Shown: piece after piece, positions 48,901 to 57,767 of the stretch
Numbering within the stretch: the stretch's first letter is position 1
Layout of the letters: each line of letters opens with the position of its first letter
Assembly (NCBI GenBank): GCA_008477525.1
Contig: SPDT01000003.1
Location: forward strand, 3,844,001-3,908,000
DNA length: 64,000 nucleotides
Reading direction: 5' to 3'
Source: Hypomyces perniciosus
Lineage: Eukaryota > Ascomycota > Sordariomycetes > Hypocreales > Hypocreaceae
Notes under the pieces: generated by a model
Database searches by the model: none
Told to the model about the DNA's origin: nothing
The model's input: only the letters and a program-made list of their open reading frames with translations
Program-made: the position numbers and the translations under genes

Positions 48901-51900
48901 GACCCAGGAATGAATTACAGCCGCGTCGTCCCTTAAACCACGCTCACGACAGCTTGGTCTATTCAAGTCTTCGTAGATCTTCTTGATCCGATTTGTTCCC
49001 AGGTGCAAGAGTGTCGCAATTGTCAACCTCGCTATTGATTTTAACACGTCTTCGATTTGGATTTGCTCACTCATTAATGATGGTTCACCGCGACATATCC
49101 TCAGAGCCAAGAGGGAGACCAGAAGCAGGCGGTCATATATTCTCAATGCTAACTCACACTTGGCCTGCGAACATTGGTTGATCCGAGGGCTCATGCGGTC
49201 GATAAATCCTCCAAAAGCTTGCTGTAGACGTGACAAAAACGACGATGGAGTAGTTCCTTCCCCCAAGCTCAGAGAGTCCTTGACATATCTAAGTATGAAA
49301 CTCGCTGCATCAACTGTAGTTGATCCATCTGAGCGACCCGATTCGTTGTGATCGCTCTCAAGCTGTTCTGCGATAAAATCTAGTATAATCCCGAGTTCTG
49401 AGGATACTTGGTCGTTCCATAAGCCCCATCTTAGAACTTGGCCACTGAGAGTAAACGAGACTCGTGGTCGAGCATCTAGTATTTTCAGATGGGCATTTTC
49501 ACCCATGCAAGCCTCGATAATACCACTGCCAATGAGGGTAGACTCATGGAAGTAGACATTTGGATCGAGAGGGAAAATCTCGAAGTGATGAGTGTATCTG
49601 GTACCATACGGCCCTAATCCCTGAAGTTTCTTCCCTTCGGGCTGTAGCTCGCTCACTTCAGATGGGTGATGGTATTGCACTGGAAGAGGATCATGAGCAT
49701 GCGTGTATTGCGGTGCCTCAACATCGATGTGGCATGGTTTGGTCTTTTTTCGAAAGCGAGACGTTTTTGATTCCCCTTCGCGCTGTTTTGAGACATGATG
49801 TAATTTTTCTACCTCGTCATCTGGGGAGCTAGCTCTTGATGGAATGTCAAAGTCGTTGGTTTCGAAACCTGCAACAGAGCTTGCCACGGACAAGCCCCGG
49901 TCACGTTTTCGGAAAAGACGGTCAAGGAATATCTTCCTTGAATGAAAGGCAACACCAACAGGCTGCTCTGATCCGTCTGTCTCCAATTGAGCAGGCCTTA
50001 CTGAAGTTGAGAGAGTCCGGCGTAAGTCCCCAACAGACGGCACCTGCCGCTTCGTGGGGGGTTTGGCAGACGAGTCTTTTGGTTGATAGCTAATCGAGCC
50101 ACCCTTGCTAACATGCTTGACGAGTTTCCGAGATACAATTTTCGGGGCACTAAGTAACTCTATTGTCTTCATGCTGTTGCCTGAGCTTTCTGCAAGTGGT
50201 TGAGTTTGCCGGCGGTGCTGCTTTTTGGACTGGCTGGCAGCAGAAACTGATGGGCGCTGTTTGATAGATCCAGACCTCCATTCGTCCAAGACAGATACGG
50301 CATCTATATGATCCTGTCTACTAGCAAGTTTGATGCTTTTCTGCCTTGGGCTACTACGGCCCTGATTGGCGCGTTGTTTGGCAGTGCGTGCAGCAATTCT
50401 CAAGAACCTCGGGGCATCCGGTTCGATAATATCCAGAATACCGAGACGAGGAGGAGAAGCCGAAGGGGCTTTCGTTACTCTCGACTTTTTGCTCTGTGCT
50501 TTGCTTGACTTGCCCCTTGTTCCAGTTTTGCGAGAACTCTTTTGTGCCGGAGGTCGGTTTACTGAATGTGTGCTTCTAGAGCCTTGAAGGAGGCCGGTGA
50601 GCTTTGATTGCTTTGACAATTTCTGCGACGGCTGCTTTTTGGTGATATTTGAAGTCTTGGTTCGTTTGCCATCTCTATGGAATGCTTCAGAAAGCTGAAG
50701 TTGACGTTTTCTCCCAGAAGCCATACGGTCGATATAATCCTCCTCCACCACCGAGTCTCCATCATCGAAGGAGGCATTTCCCTGCAGATCAACGTCCGGC
50801 AGCGGCTCGAATGGTAACTTTCTCTGATGGTGAAATATGTCATCTGTTGTCTTCTGGTTGGCCAACGGAGCCTCATCGTCGGATTCCTCAAACAGGAGAT
50901 GAGTTGCGACCGACCCAGGCGCTGCTTGTCTTGGTTGCGCTACTCCACGTCTCACCTCACGCTCGGGGGTCCGGTTTCTTTGCCTTTTATTCATATCCCT
51001 TTGGGCCTTGTCTCTGCCTGTTTGCTGGTCAAGTCTGAGCCACGAGGCAGGAAGAACACCCCTGATGCGCCGTCCAATTTTTGTCACCAACTCTTTTTCA
51101 TTCTCTGAATCAGTTGATGTATCCATGTTATCTTGGTCCCCTTGAACATTGTCTCCCCTCTTGTCAGTGTCTTCTTCTTCTCCGGAAGAGATATCAATCA
51201 CAGACGCTGAAAGCTTGGGCAGCGGAGCCACCTTCTCAAGTGGCGACATCAAATCGCTGATTTGGTCGATGCTGGTATTGGGAGTAGAGACGGGATTGTA
51301 TTGTAGCTTAGGGATTGGCGCAAACAAAGGATCGGGCGAGTTGAGCCTTGATTCGATGGGAGCATCAGGTTCATGCAGATCGCCATGAACAAAATCTCGC
51401 CTTTGCCGTTTTCGAGTGACTGACTGAGGTTGAAATGTCTTCCGCTTTGCGAACTTGGCCGTGCCGGATCGCGAGTTTGAGTTTAGCAATTGGTCCAAGT
51501 CTGGTAGGTCCTGGTCCAAGACGCTTGTGTCATCCGTGTCGTTCTGAGAGCTAAGTAGACTGCTAGTGCCAGCACGATTGTTCAACGGTGAAGTCTTTTG
51601 GGGCGATGGTGAAGGGAAACCCAGCTCTTCGTGGCCTCCCGAGGCCTGTGCCAGGCCATTCGGTTGGCTCTCGTCAGACACCTCGGGCAGTCCACCCCCC
51701 TGGCTTTCCTGTTCAAAATCATCGTCATCCGCAGGCAGTTCCTCTCGCTGTCGTCGCTCAGCCTCAACGGCCACCTTGACAGGTCTGACACCGTGTTCCC
51801 TTAAGAAGCTACTATATTGTGCATTCTCGAGGAGATACGGGTGTTCTTGGATTGGTTTTCGTGGTCGCAGGGACCGCTCATAGCGAAAGGCAACTTGCCT

Positions 51901-52437
51901 AGCCTCTTGCTCTTCCGTATGATGACCAGGTTCCTGGATATGTATTTCTGTTCTTGACTTCTTGATTGGTGAGACAGTAGAGGCCTGGGCTATGTCACCA
52001 TCATCCGTGAATTCCGTCGTTGTTGGCGCTGTGATGCGGACAAAGCTCGTTGATACTTCGTCCCCAAAAGAGGGCACATCTCTGGATTCTTTCGATACGG
52101 GGGCTTCCGTTTGTGTTCCATCGTTTTGGGGCGAGTTGATGCCATCGGCCGTCTCGTCGGTTAGGGCAGACGATATGGGTGAGGAATCGAGAGGCTCGGG
52201 GGTTATTGGTCGCGGTGGTCGGGTGGAGAGGTCTGGCTTCTGTGGTCTTCTTCTTTCTACTTCGTTCTCCTCTTCCGAGTCTGGGAAATCCCATATGTCT
52301 CTTTCGTGATCATTGTTTGTGACCGTCGCCGTTGTTTTTATGGTTGGCTGGGCTTTCGCCTCCTCCACGTTCTGGCTCTCGAATCCGTCCTCATCCTCTG
52401 AGTCCGGGACTTCCCCCAGCACTTTCCAATTCGCCAT
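45919..52437 (-). CDS. MMS22: Mus7/MMS22-family replication-repair protein
   Basis: One frame of 2172 residues. The N-terminus NWKVLGEVPDSEDEDGF and a later WDFPDSEEE repeat are typical of fungal Mus7/MMS22 proteins. A long acidic and Ser/Lys-rich disordered half with KKSRV-type basic patches comes next. The conserved core begins near residue 940 (YGTRYTHHFEIFPLD, then FHESTLIGSG) and runs as helical repeats to the end. In yeasts, Mms22 works with the Rtt101 ubiquitin ligase and protects stalled forks in the nucleus. The gene is divergent from ORC5 across a promoter with cell-cycle-box-like sites. Length is similar to other filamentous-fungal members. Confidence 0.88.
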   Translation of the reverse strand: MANWKVLGEVPDSEDEDGFESQNVEEAKAQPTIKTTATVTNNDHERDIWDFPDSEEENEVERRRPQKPDLSTRPPRPITPEPLDSSPISSALTDETADGINSPQNDGTQTEAPVSKESRDVPSFGDEVSTSFVRITAPTTTEFTDDGDIAQASTVSPIKKSRTEIHIQEPGHHTEEQEARQVAFRYERSLRPRKPIQEHPYLLENAQYSSFLREHGVRPVKVAVEAERRQREELPADDDDFEQESQGGGLPEVSDESQPNGLAQASGGHEELGFPSPSPQKTSPLNNRAGTSSLLSSQNDTDDTSVLDQDLPDLDQLLNSNSRSGTAKFAKRKTFQPQSVTRKRQRRDFVHGDLHEPDAPIESRLNSPDPLFAPIPKLQYNPVSTPNTSIDQISDLMSPLEKVAPLPKLSASVIDISSGEEEDTDKRGDNVQGDQDNMDTSTDSENEKELVTKIGRRIRGVLPASWLRLDQQTGRDKAQRDMNKRQRNRTPEREVRRGVAQPRQAAPGSVATHLLFEESDDEAPLANQKTTDDIFHHQRKLPFEPLPDVDLQGNASFDDGDSVVEEDYIDRMASGRKRQLQLSEAFHRDGKRTKTSNITKKQPSQKLSKQSKLTGLLQGSRSTHSVNRPPAQKSSRKTGTRGKSSKAQSKKSRVTKAPSASPPRLGILDIIEPDAPRFLRIAARTAKQRANQGRSSPRQKSIKLASRQDHIDAVSVLDEWRSGSIKQRPSVSAASQSKKQHRRQTQPLAESSGNSMKTIELLSAPKIVSRKLVKHVSKGGSISYQPKDSSAKPPTKRQVPSVGDLRRTLSTSVRPAQLETDGSEQPVGVAFHSRKIFLDRLFRKRDRGLSVASSVAGFETNDFDIPSRASSPDDEVEKLHHVSKQREGESKTSRFRKKTKPCHIDVEAPQYTHAHDPLPVQYHHPSEVSELQPEGKKLQGLGPYGTRYTHHFEIFPLDPNVYFHESTLIGSGIIEACMGENAHLKILDARPRVSFTLSGQVLRWGLWNDQVSSELGIILDFIAEQLESDHNESGRSDGSTTVDAASFILRYVKDSLSLGEGTTPSSFLSRLQQAFGGFIDRMSPRINQCSQAKCELALRIYDRLLLVSLLALRICRGEPSLMSEQIQIEDVLKSIARLTIATLLHLGTNRIKKIYEDLNRPSCRERGLRDDAAVIHSWVLLMKVLEHARIPRASFWDVVQTVAISPQTLSSVDVQTYERVWEIMFTLVPLFEFNDSGVVIAGKRHYTTIDGWTIPQKLVKRVFQLYQENDRQSPSFNNYCRALVGRCHYLVQQWGWRRSAPVVGVIFDFFGSQNLAHLRNEEVYKSPRFLEELAKNPSLDIEPDDRCFHIFLKLLALSIRKLRDAGSDKDIRNLVARTIPNHNRQYLKEQNVHERDLAALRNHHDLIGTLFWASPPDLRPAVTLIERLITPESSHKEACLINIRAWNQLARFVVATGEATTSFKPFTQWRNAFFQQMMQQFDSVAADINQQLLALSKDISKSISRDMVDSMISMNKAAVMEVLQLSVIASLDVMRHAPDLEAATFCLNTSQLQQVFKCFSVAPPELDWTILRTALATLDSFLAKVDEFKDNEESQQSESQILSSAQADDALLVVDHDLSRSYFLMTRCILSPQEGDLNLSAMASLDKHWCMEQVIMLSARMGTRFINGGLMRLSDMFKLGKYGLFDGPPHTIEPNQRKYLALFLLTLLKHGHDNFSDVSFSLCEAWALSLVKPHEYLEYENQLAEQLQRHGEQFVPDAVVGLSIRPDYNSNRDLFEFAISWMRRSVRDAGRSHKSAHKDEHAKTLRLVMEQIQGDLKVMSQHASHHNYVVFVRQIISLIKVHGSEICAVHDFFYQISKEYSPSTQDPQLQVAGMLSYGLQLQEGDVRAAQRLFYLLLNNFKAALTNSKLQDDVDMLRKVLKHQGIVDFVLGKMLPAIILASFTNSSAFPLMDVYVEALRLLLAGKVVSHELGESDLPHLAVTLRAIVEGMNKLGLSDEPLSGSRAHVMRQAITILNLLWPSLYALSVLGSQSAGWREVMNALEHLMAFAITARTYLRDLADMGHSSMDTGPLLGGVGRCHVRALRVDSTVGRFANEITDDIEKNWVVTADRIAIPTPGNAVRRGILAKEQGVEQPAWEAEDMVDDLGRRIQEWWWWWERFSRTHASVLPPML

Positions 52438-52681
52438 TGTCGTTGGTCGTCATGATTTCATGGTGTCGAAGTGGCTCCGGTCCGGGATGGCTCGCAAATG
52501 AGCTCGAATTGCCGCATAATATGGAGGGCAATTGTTGGAGAATGAAGTTCTGAGTTCAGTTGATTCATAATCCTACTGTCTCAATTAAGCCCATACTCAG
52601 ACAAGGTATGGAGGATTAATGCATGCATTAACGCCGGGCTTACCAGGATTGCCTCCCTTAAAGTGAATCGCGTTAATGAGG

Positions 52682-52687
52682 ACGCGT
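52682..52687. promoter_or_regulatory. MluI cell-cycle-box-like site (ACGCGT)
   Basis: ACGCGT is the core bound by the MBF complex in yeasts at genes of the G1/S transition. The site lies 250 bp upstream of the MMS22-like start. Function is inferred from motif and context only. Confidence 0.45.
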
Positions 52688-52978
52688 TAAATCCACACCC
52701 GCATTTTGCATGCATAATTGTGGGGAGCCGTTTAATGGATGCACAGAAGCTTCGTCATTACCCTACAATCCATTGGATATAAGGTATGTCTAGATTACGC
52801 TTGAGGCTTTGAATTGGTCTATACAATAAGGAGATTGGGTTGATTCGTTTTTTAATTCTACGCCTTTTTTTCTATTCAATTGTATACTGTGAAGTACAAT
52901 TGTTACTCTTTAATTGTTCTTATTTGCCCGTCAATCACAGCTTGAAGGTCGGCCGACAATTCCCCGACTACTCGTGAG

Positions 52979-52992
52979 ACGCGCCAACGCGT
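52979..52992. promoter_or_regulatory. Paired ACGCGC / ACGCGT site
   Basis: ACGCGC is followed at once by ACGCGT, and the minus strand reads TTGGCGC, close to an E2F-type core. It lies about 95 bp upstream of the ORC5 start codon, a suitable distance for a promoter element. Confidence 0.5.
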
Positions 52993-53083
52993 TTCCCTTA
53001 TCCAGGAATTTAACATTCAGTCCAACTCCAGAGCATTTATGTGATCTATATCCAACAACAATAGTCTTCGGAACGAAGCTATA

Positions 53084-54779
53084 ATGGGTTCACTATTCAG
53101 ACTACCGGAAGAGATAATCATCACACCTATTTTACAGAGATTCCCTGGTCGGGACCATCAAATCCGCTCGCTGGTCACGCTCCTCCATGTAAGTGTTTGC
53201 ACTTCCTGCAAGCTGTAACCTGATGGATATGCTGCTGACATTCTTTTTTGGCCGTCTAGCCCAATGGTGTGCTTTGCCCCAACCTTGTAATTCACGGCAC
53301 GGAGTCTACGGGGAAATCGAGCGTAACGAACCAAGTCCTCGAACGACTCTCGGAACATATCGCGGCGGAGTCGCATAGTGAAGGGGGCAACGGACTGCTA
53401 TACGCCACGATCAATGCAGCTCAGTGCATCACAGGGCGACATCTATTCGAGCGTATTGTGGGCGCGGTAGTTGATGAACTCAAAGAATGGAAAGGCGATG
53501 GCATTGATCCCTCGGTACCTCGAAGGTGTGAGACGTTGGCACAACTGACCGTGACCCTGAGCGGCTTACTTGAAGGACCACATTTGGCAGACCCGGCATG
53601 GCGATTTGTCCTCGTGCTGGACTCAATTGATAGACAAAGGGAAGCACCGCCAACACTGATGCCGGCGCTGGCTCGGCTTTCCGAAATCGTAAGTTAAACG
53701 GATCATTGTGATGGTAGATGGGATTGGGGGACAGCCTGCTGATGACTTCAATCCAGATACCATGTCTTACTTGCGTCTTCATCGTAACAGCGCCACCCGC
53801 TGGCTTTCTTCGGACGCCATTATCTCCCTACCTCCACTTCCCACCATATACCAAGACTGAGTTCGTTCGGATTCTCGCTCTCAACCCTCCACCACCGATC
53901 CTTGGCCCAGCCTCGGGAACGGAAGAGGAAGCAACAGAGATAGCCACACAGCAAGAGACCACGGATTTATGGAATCGGTTCTGTGCCGCTGTCCACGACT
54001 CTCTCGTCAAGTCGGCATCCCGTACGCTACCATCCTTCGAGCATAGCTGTCACGCATTGTGGCCTCGCTTCACAGCTCCTATCATAGCGGGCACGCACTC
54101 GCCCAAGGAATTCTCCAAGCTGCTCATCGCAGGTAGACAACATTTTCAAGATGAGACACTCTTGAACCCTAGTATTATATCTGTTCGGCGTACCGGCGCG
54201 GCACCGATCTCCAATGGGACCACCAACAACAACACACAAACCCCTGTCAATAATCCCGCAACATCACTATCAGCTTCATCGGCACCATCGGCATCACAGT
54301 CCATAGCCGGGCTTACGGCTTTGCTGCCTACTGCCGCCAGACTCCTCCTCCTATCAGCCTACCTAGCCTCCCACAACGCTACCCGCCACGACCTCACCCT
54401 TTTTTCCACGTATTACCACGGCCGCAAGCGCCGGCGCGGCGGTGGTTTTGCTGCCCGCGGTGGTCCTCGAAGCAAGCACCGCAAGATCGCCCGAAAACTA
54501 CTCGGAGCACACGCCTTTGTCTTGGAGCGCATGATGGCCATCTTCGAGGCCGTCCGAACTGAGTGGGTTGGGAAGGGTTCAACCGTTGGCGCTACGGGCT
54601 TGGATGGCGATGTGGGCATGGCGATGGCGACTCTGGCGAGCTTGAGACTGCTGGTACGGGTTGGTACCGGTGACATGATGGATAGAGCTGGTAAATGGAG
54701 GATCAACGTCGGATGGGAGGTCATCCGAGGGATAGGCCGAAGTATCGGCGTGGAGATCGAGGAGTGGCTGATTGAATAA
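53084..54779 (+). CDS. ORC5: Origin recognition complex subunit 5
   Basis: Three exons, 53084-53188, 53260-53688 and 53757-54779, all joined in phase 0, encode 518 residues, near the size of other Orc5 proteins. The N-terminus (FPGRDHQIRSLVTLLH) is typical of Orc5. Walker A appears as GTESTGKSS and Walker B as VLVLDSIDR. The C-terminal part contains the ORC5-type segment LLLLSAYLASHNATRHDLTLF near the Lys/Arg-rich GRKRRRGG region. Orc5 is part of the six-subunit ATPase that marks replication origins in the nucleus. Its promoter is shared with a replication-repair gene. Confidence 0.94.
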
Positions 54780-55214
54780 ATGTCCAACGGTCATGAATGA
54801 TATAATAACATGTATACTATTTTCCACAAGCTCTAGACATATTCCTCAAAATAACTTAGAATAACAGAAGCCACGGCTGTATTGAACAAGCTTTGATCTA
54901 TTTCATCACTGTCCCGTCTATCTCAGCCAACTAGGAGTCCCAACCCATCCCATGAATTTGATTTCATAATTCATGCCCCAAGTATCAGGGTCATGTCCCC
55001 TCCAAACAACGCCAAAGACCCCTGTATACCGTAGAATGCTCAGTCTAGATGCTCGAGTGTGTTTTGCATTCGCCAGCCCATCTGGGGGATGAGGGCTAGA
55101 TTCCAGATCTGGCCACGAAGAGGATGAAATGCCAAACAAAAAAAAGCCATTTAAAAACCGAACAAAAATGCGAAAAAAGTCATGCCTATCTTGACAAGAT
55201 TGCTCTTGTCTCGT
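54780..55214. other. Intergenic region between convergent genes
   Basis: About 435 bp between the 3' ends of ORC5 and the TPT-family transporter gene. No gene seen. Confidence 0.5.
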
Positions 55215-56812
55215 TTACGGGGGAAATCGTCCATTGGTACTACGACTAGGCCGGCCCCTGTCATCAATGTCATCCGTCTTCTTGGAATCCGCGCCAGCGG
55301 CTCCAGTCCCAAAGTGGCCTTGGGTGTATGGGTGAACCCCATTGGTCTGAGAGGATGTATCGAAACGTCTAGTCTGCGTTGGTATCTCGGCGAGAGGCAG
55401 GAGAGGTGTTCCATGGCGAGACTGGGTCATCATGCGTACCTTGCGGTCTGCCTTGTTACTCTCGCTGGTCCGGTCATAAAGATACAGGCCCAAGAACGTT
55501 AGGGCAATGCCTACAGCCTGCACGGGCGTCGTTGGACTCCTGAACCAGAGGATAGCCATGACTATGACAAAAACCCGCTTGATCAAGCTCGCGACCGAGT
55601 AGGTGACGGGAGAGACCATAGACAATAAGACAAATGCAAGAATATTTTGGCCAAAATGGAAGATGCCATTGAAGATAAACTCCAATGTCAGACGACCGTG
55701 GTCCATTGAGTCGGGCTTCTCGCTCAGATCTACTGAGCCATCGTGTAGGAAATCCTTCACAAGTGTGATGCCTTCTGTCCAGAACCAGATGGGAACGGTC
55801 AAGGCAAAGGCCATGCCGGATGAATAACACAACAGGTTGAGTTTGTCTAATTTCTTGGACTGACCACCAGTGCCTTCCGCCTCAACCTTGGCCGCCTCAT
55901 TGAACAGCTTTTTGGAGAAGATATTTTGAGTGACGAAGATGAGAGTTGCTAGAAGAGCTTGTATAACACCAACCAATTGACCCCCATAGTTCGACTTGCC
56001 TGAACAAGCCAACATGACTCCAAGAGTAAGCGGAATCAAGGATAGATACGTTGCGTGGGGGTATCGGATATCGTAGATGAATCTGTAAGCCACGACCGTG
56101 AACAATGGCGAAAGTCCCTTGATTGTATGAACAAGTGATACGGGGATTTTGGCGGTCGCACTCGAGCTTAGAAGGTGGCCACCAATCTGAAAAGCAGCTA
56201 GGGGGAGCGTCGTCATGATAACCTCCCTAGTTGGCCGGCGGATAGGATGTCTCAATGCAGAGATCTTCGTTCGGAGAATCGGAAAAGTGCTGGCCAGCCA
56301 GGCGAAAAATATGCAGAGAGACGAAACAAAGGCAAACTGAACCAGTGTTAGGGTCGCAGGCATGTCGAAGGCGTTGAGGATCGACTTGGACGACGTGTTT
56401 GTTAATGCAGATGATGTATACCACATCACGCAGAGGATCTATCCAGTGTGATGTCAGCTTTCTCAAGTCTGTTGACGCATACTGATAGAACGGAACATAC
56501 AATAAGCTTGGGGGAGACTGGCGCTCGCAGCGCATCAGCAATTTCGTGAGCATTCTGGCTGATACTGCCATTCCTTGCGCGAATCGTCCGAAATGCGTCG
56601 CCTAGGCTCTTTTGTCGGCCGTGGCCACGACTAGAAGGGGCCCATGTGTTGCCATTAAGATAACCATTCCCCCTCTTTTGCCCCGGCAGCCAGCGCTCTG
56701 AAGGTGCTGCACTGCCATTGGAGTAGGGCGACGGCGATTTCAAAGGGCTTGGGTCGCGCGAACCGCCACTACTCATTCGCGGCGAATCAACGAGATCTGG
56801 AAACTTTTCCAT
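55215..56812 (-). CDS. Triose-phosphate-translocator-family transporter (Sly41-like)
   Basis: Two exons, 56812-56501 and 56438-55215, encode 511 residues. A Ser/Pro-rich cytosolic N-terminus of about 100 residues precedes roughly ten hydrophobic segments of the drug/metabolite transporter fold. The segment KIPVSLVHTIKGLSPLFTV, the YSVASLIKRVFVIVMAI region and the C-terminal GLYLYDRTSE are typical of the TPT family, closest in layout to yeast Sly41, which acts in the ER-Golgi membrane system. Substrate is unknown. The polar C-terminal tail is variable. Divergent from SF3B2. Confidence 0.88.
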
Positions 56813-57748
56813 CACAGACAATCGTAGCGCGATGGTCGTGATGATAGACTACCAAGGCTGCGATCGATGATGGGGAGACGTCTTGCGGTTCGTGGGAGAT
56901 ATGTACGGAGTACTTCGTAGTCGCAGTGATGCTGGACTTGGGGATGTCGTACGTGTTCGCCACGCCACCACCACCGCGATTAGGATTTGAGGATGTGGAC
57001 AAGACGAGAAACGAGCGACGAGCCGAGAAAAGGCAACGATAATTGAATCGAATAGAGCAAATGGCCAATTATCGATGGAGGGCCATGGCGAGAAGGCTTG
57101 GAGCAACGACAGGAGCTGTCGATATAATACCACAGAGAGTTGTTGATTCAGCTCCAGCACTTCGGTCGCCCTTCTCAAAAAAGTTGCGCAACTGCTTGCA
57201 GATACCCAATAGCTACTTACTAGTGGACTGTGGCGTTAATGTGTGGCCATTGCGTCGCGAACGAGAGCGGCCAGCCGGTTCGAGTTTCTCCGTAAGATTT
57301 GCTAGCATTTTTGTACAGAGTACGAAGCACTACCTTGCATGCATAATTGTATGTACTTCATAAAAAGGACTCTGTACTACCTCTACTAGAAGGTGCTTGG
57401 CCGGAAGAAACATGTTACCCGGTGTTTTGCCGACTGCCGCACCGATAACCATTGACGCGCTGTAGCGCTAGACCTAAGCAACCCAGTTGCTTGAAGTTGT
57501 AGAAATATTATCAGGCAAAGAACTACGACACGAAGATCGTCGAATTTATCAATTCCGCGCACGACACGCTGTCGCAGAACATCTACATACCAGATTCTTG
57601 ATCGCTGCGGCATGGGAAGAGACCCGAAGCAATACGTTGTTGCTCTCGCGGGTCTCTACGCCGTCTTCCAGCTCCTGACACAGGTGGCGAACCCGGCCGC
57701 GTTCTCCAAACAGAACCCAAACGCGCTGTCGCCGGGTTCTAATTCACC
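56813..57748. other. Divergent promoter region of the TPT transporter and SF3B2
   Basis: About 940 bp with a TACGGAGT copy near 56905 and a TTGCATGCATAATTGT copy at 57335-57350. A small frame that overlaps the SF3B2 start is listed separately. No other gene seen. Confidence 0.55.
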
Positions 57749-57767
57749 ATGGCGGCCCCAAAGATGA
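57612..57767 (+). CDS. Possible 51-residue membrane-type small protein overlapping SF3B2 start
   Basis: An ATG at 57612 opens a 51-codon frame that ends at 57767, past the SF3B2 start codon (57749) and in another frame. The N-terminal half is coherent: MGRDPKQYVVALAGLY then AVFQLLTQ, resembling a single membrane segment. It may be an upstream reading frame that dampens SF3B2 translation, or a small protein made from a bicistronic message. I know no family match. Confidence 0.4.
   Translation: MGRDPKQYVVALAGLYAVFQLLTQVANPAAFSKQNPNALSPGSNSPWRPQR

Larger units (their letters stand above)
52438..53083. other. Bidirectional promoter of MMS22 and ORC5
   Basis: About 650 bp between two replication-linked genes. 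It holds a perfect 16-bp palindrome at 52616-52631 (TTAATGCATGCATTAA), GTTAA repeats and two ACGCGT sites listed separately. A TTGCATGCATAATTGT copy lies at 52706-52721. Confidence 0.6.

Noticed and set aside
57276..57290. GGTTCGAGTT resembling a tRNA B box
   Set aside because: No matching A box or acceptor stem was found around it.
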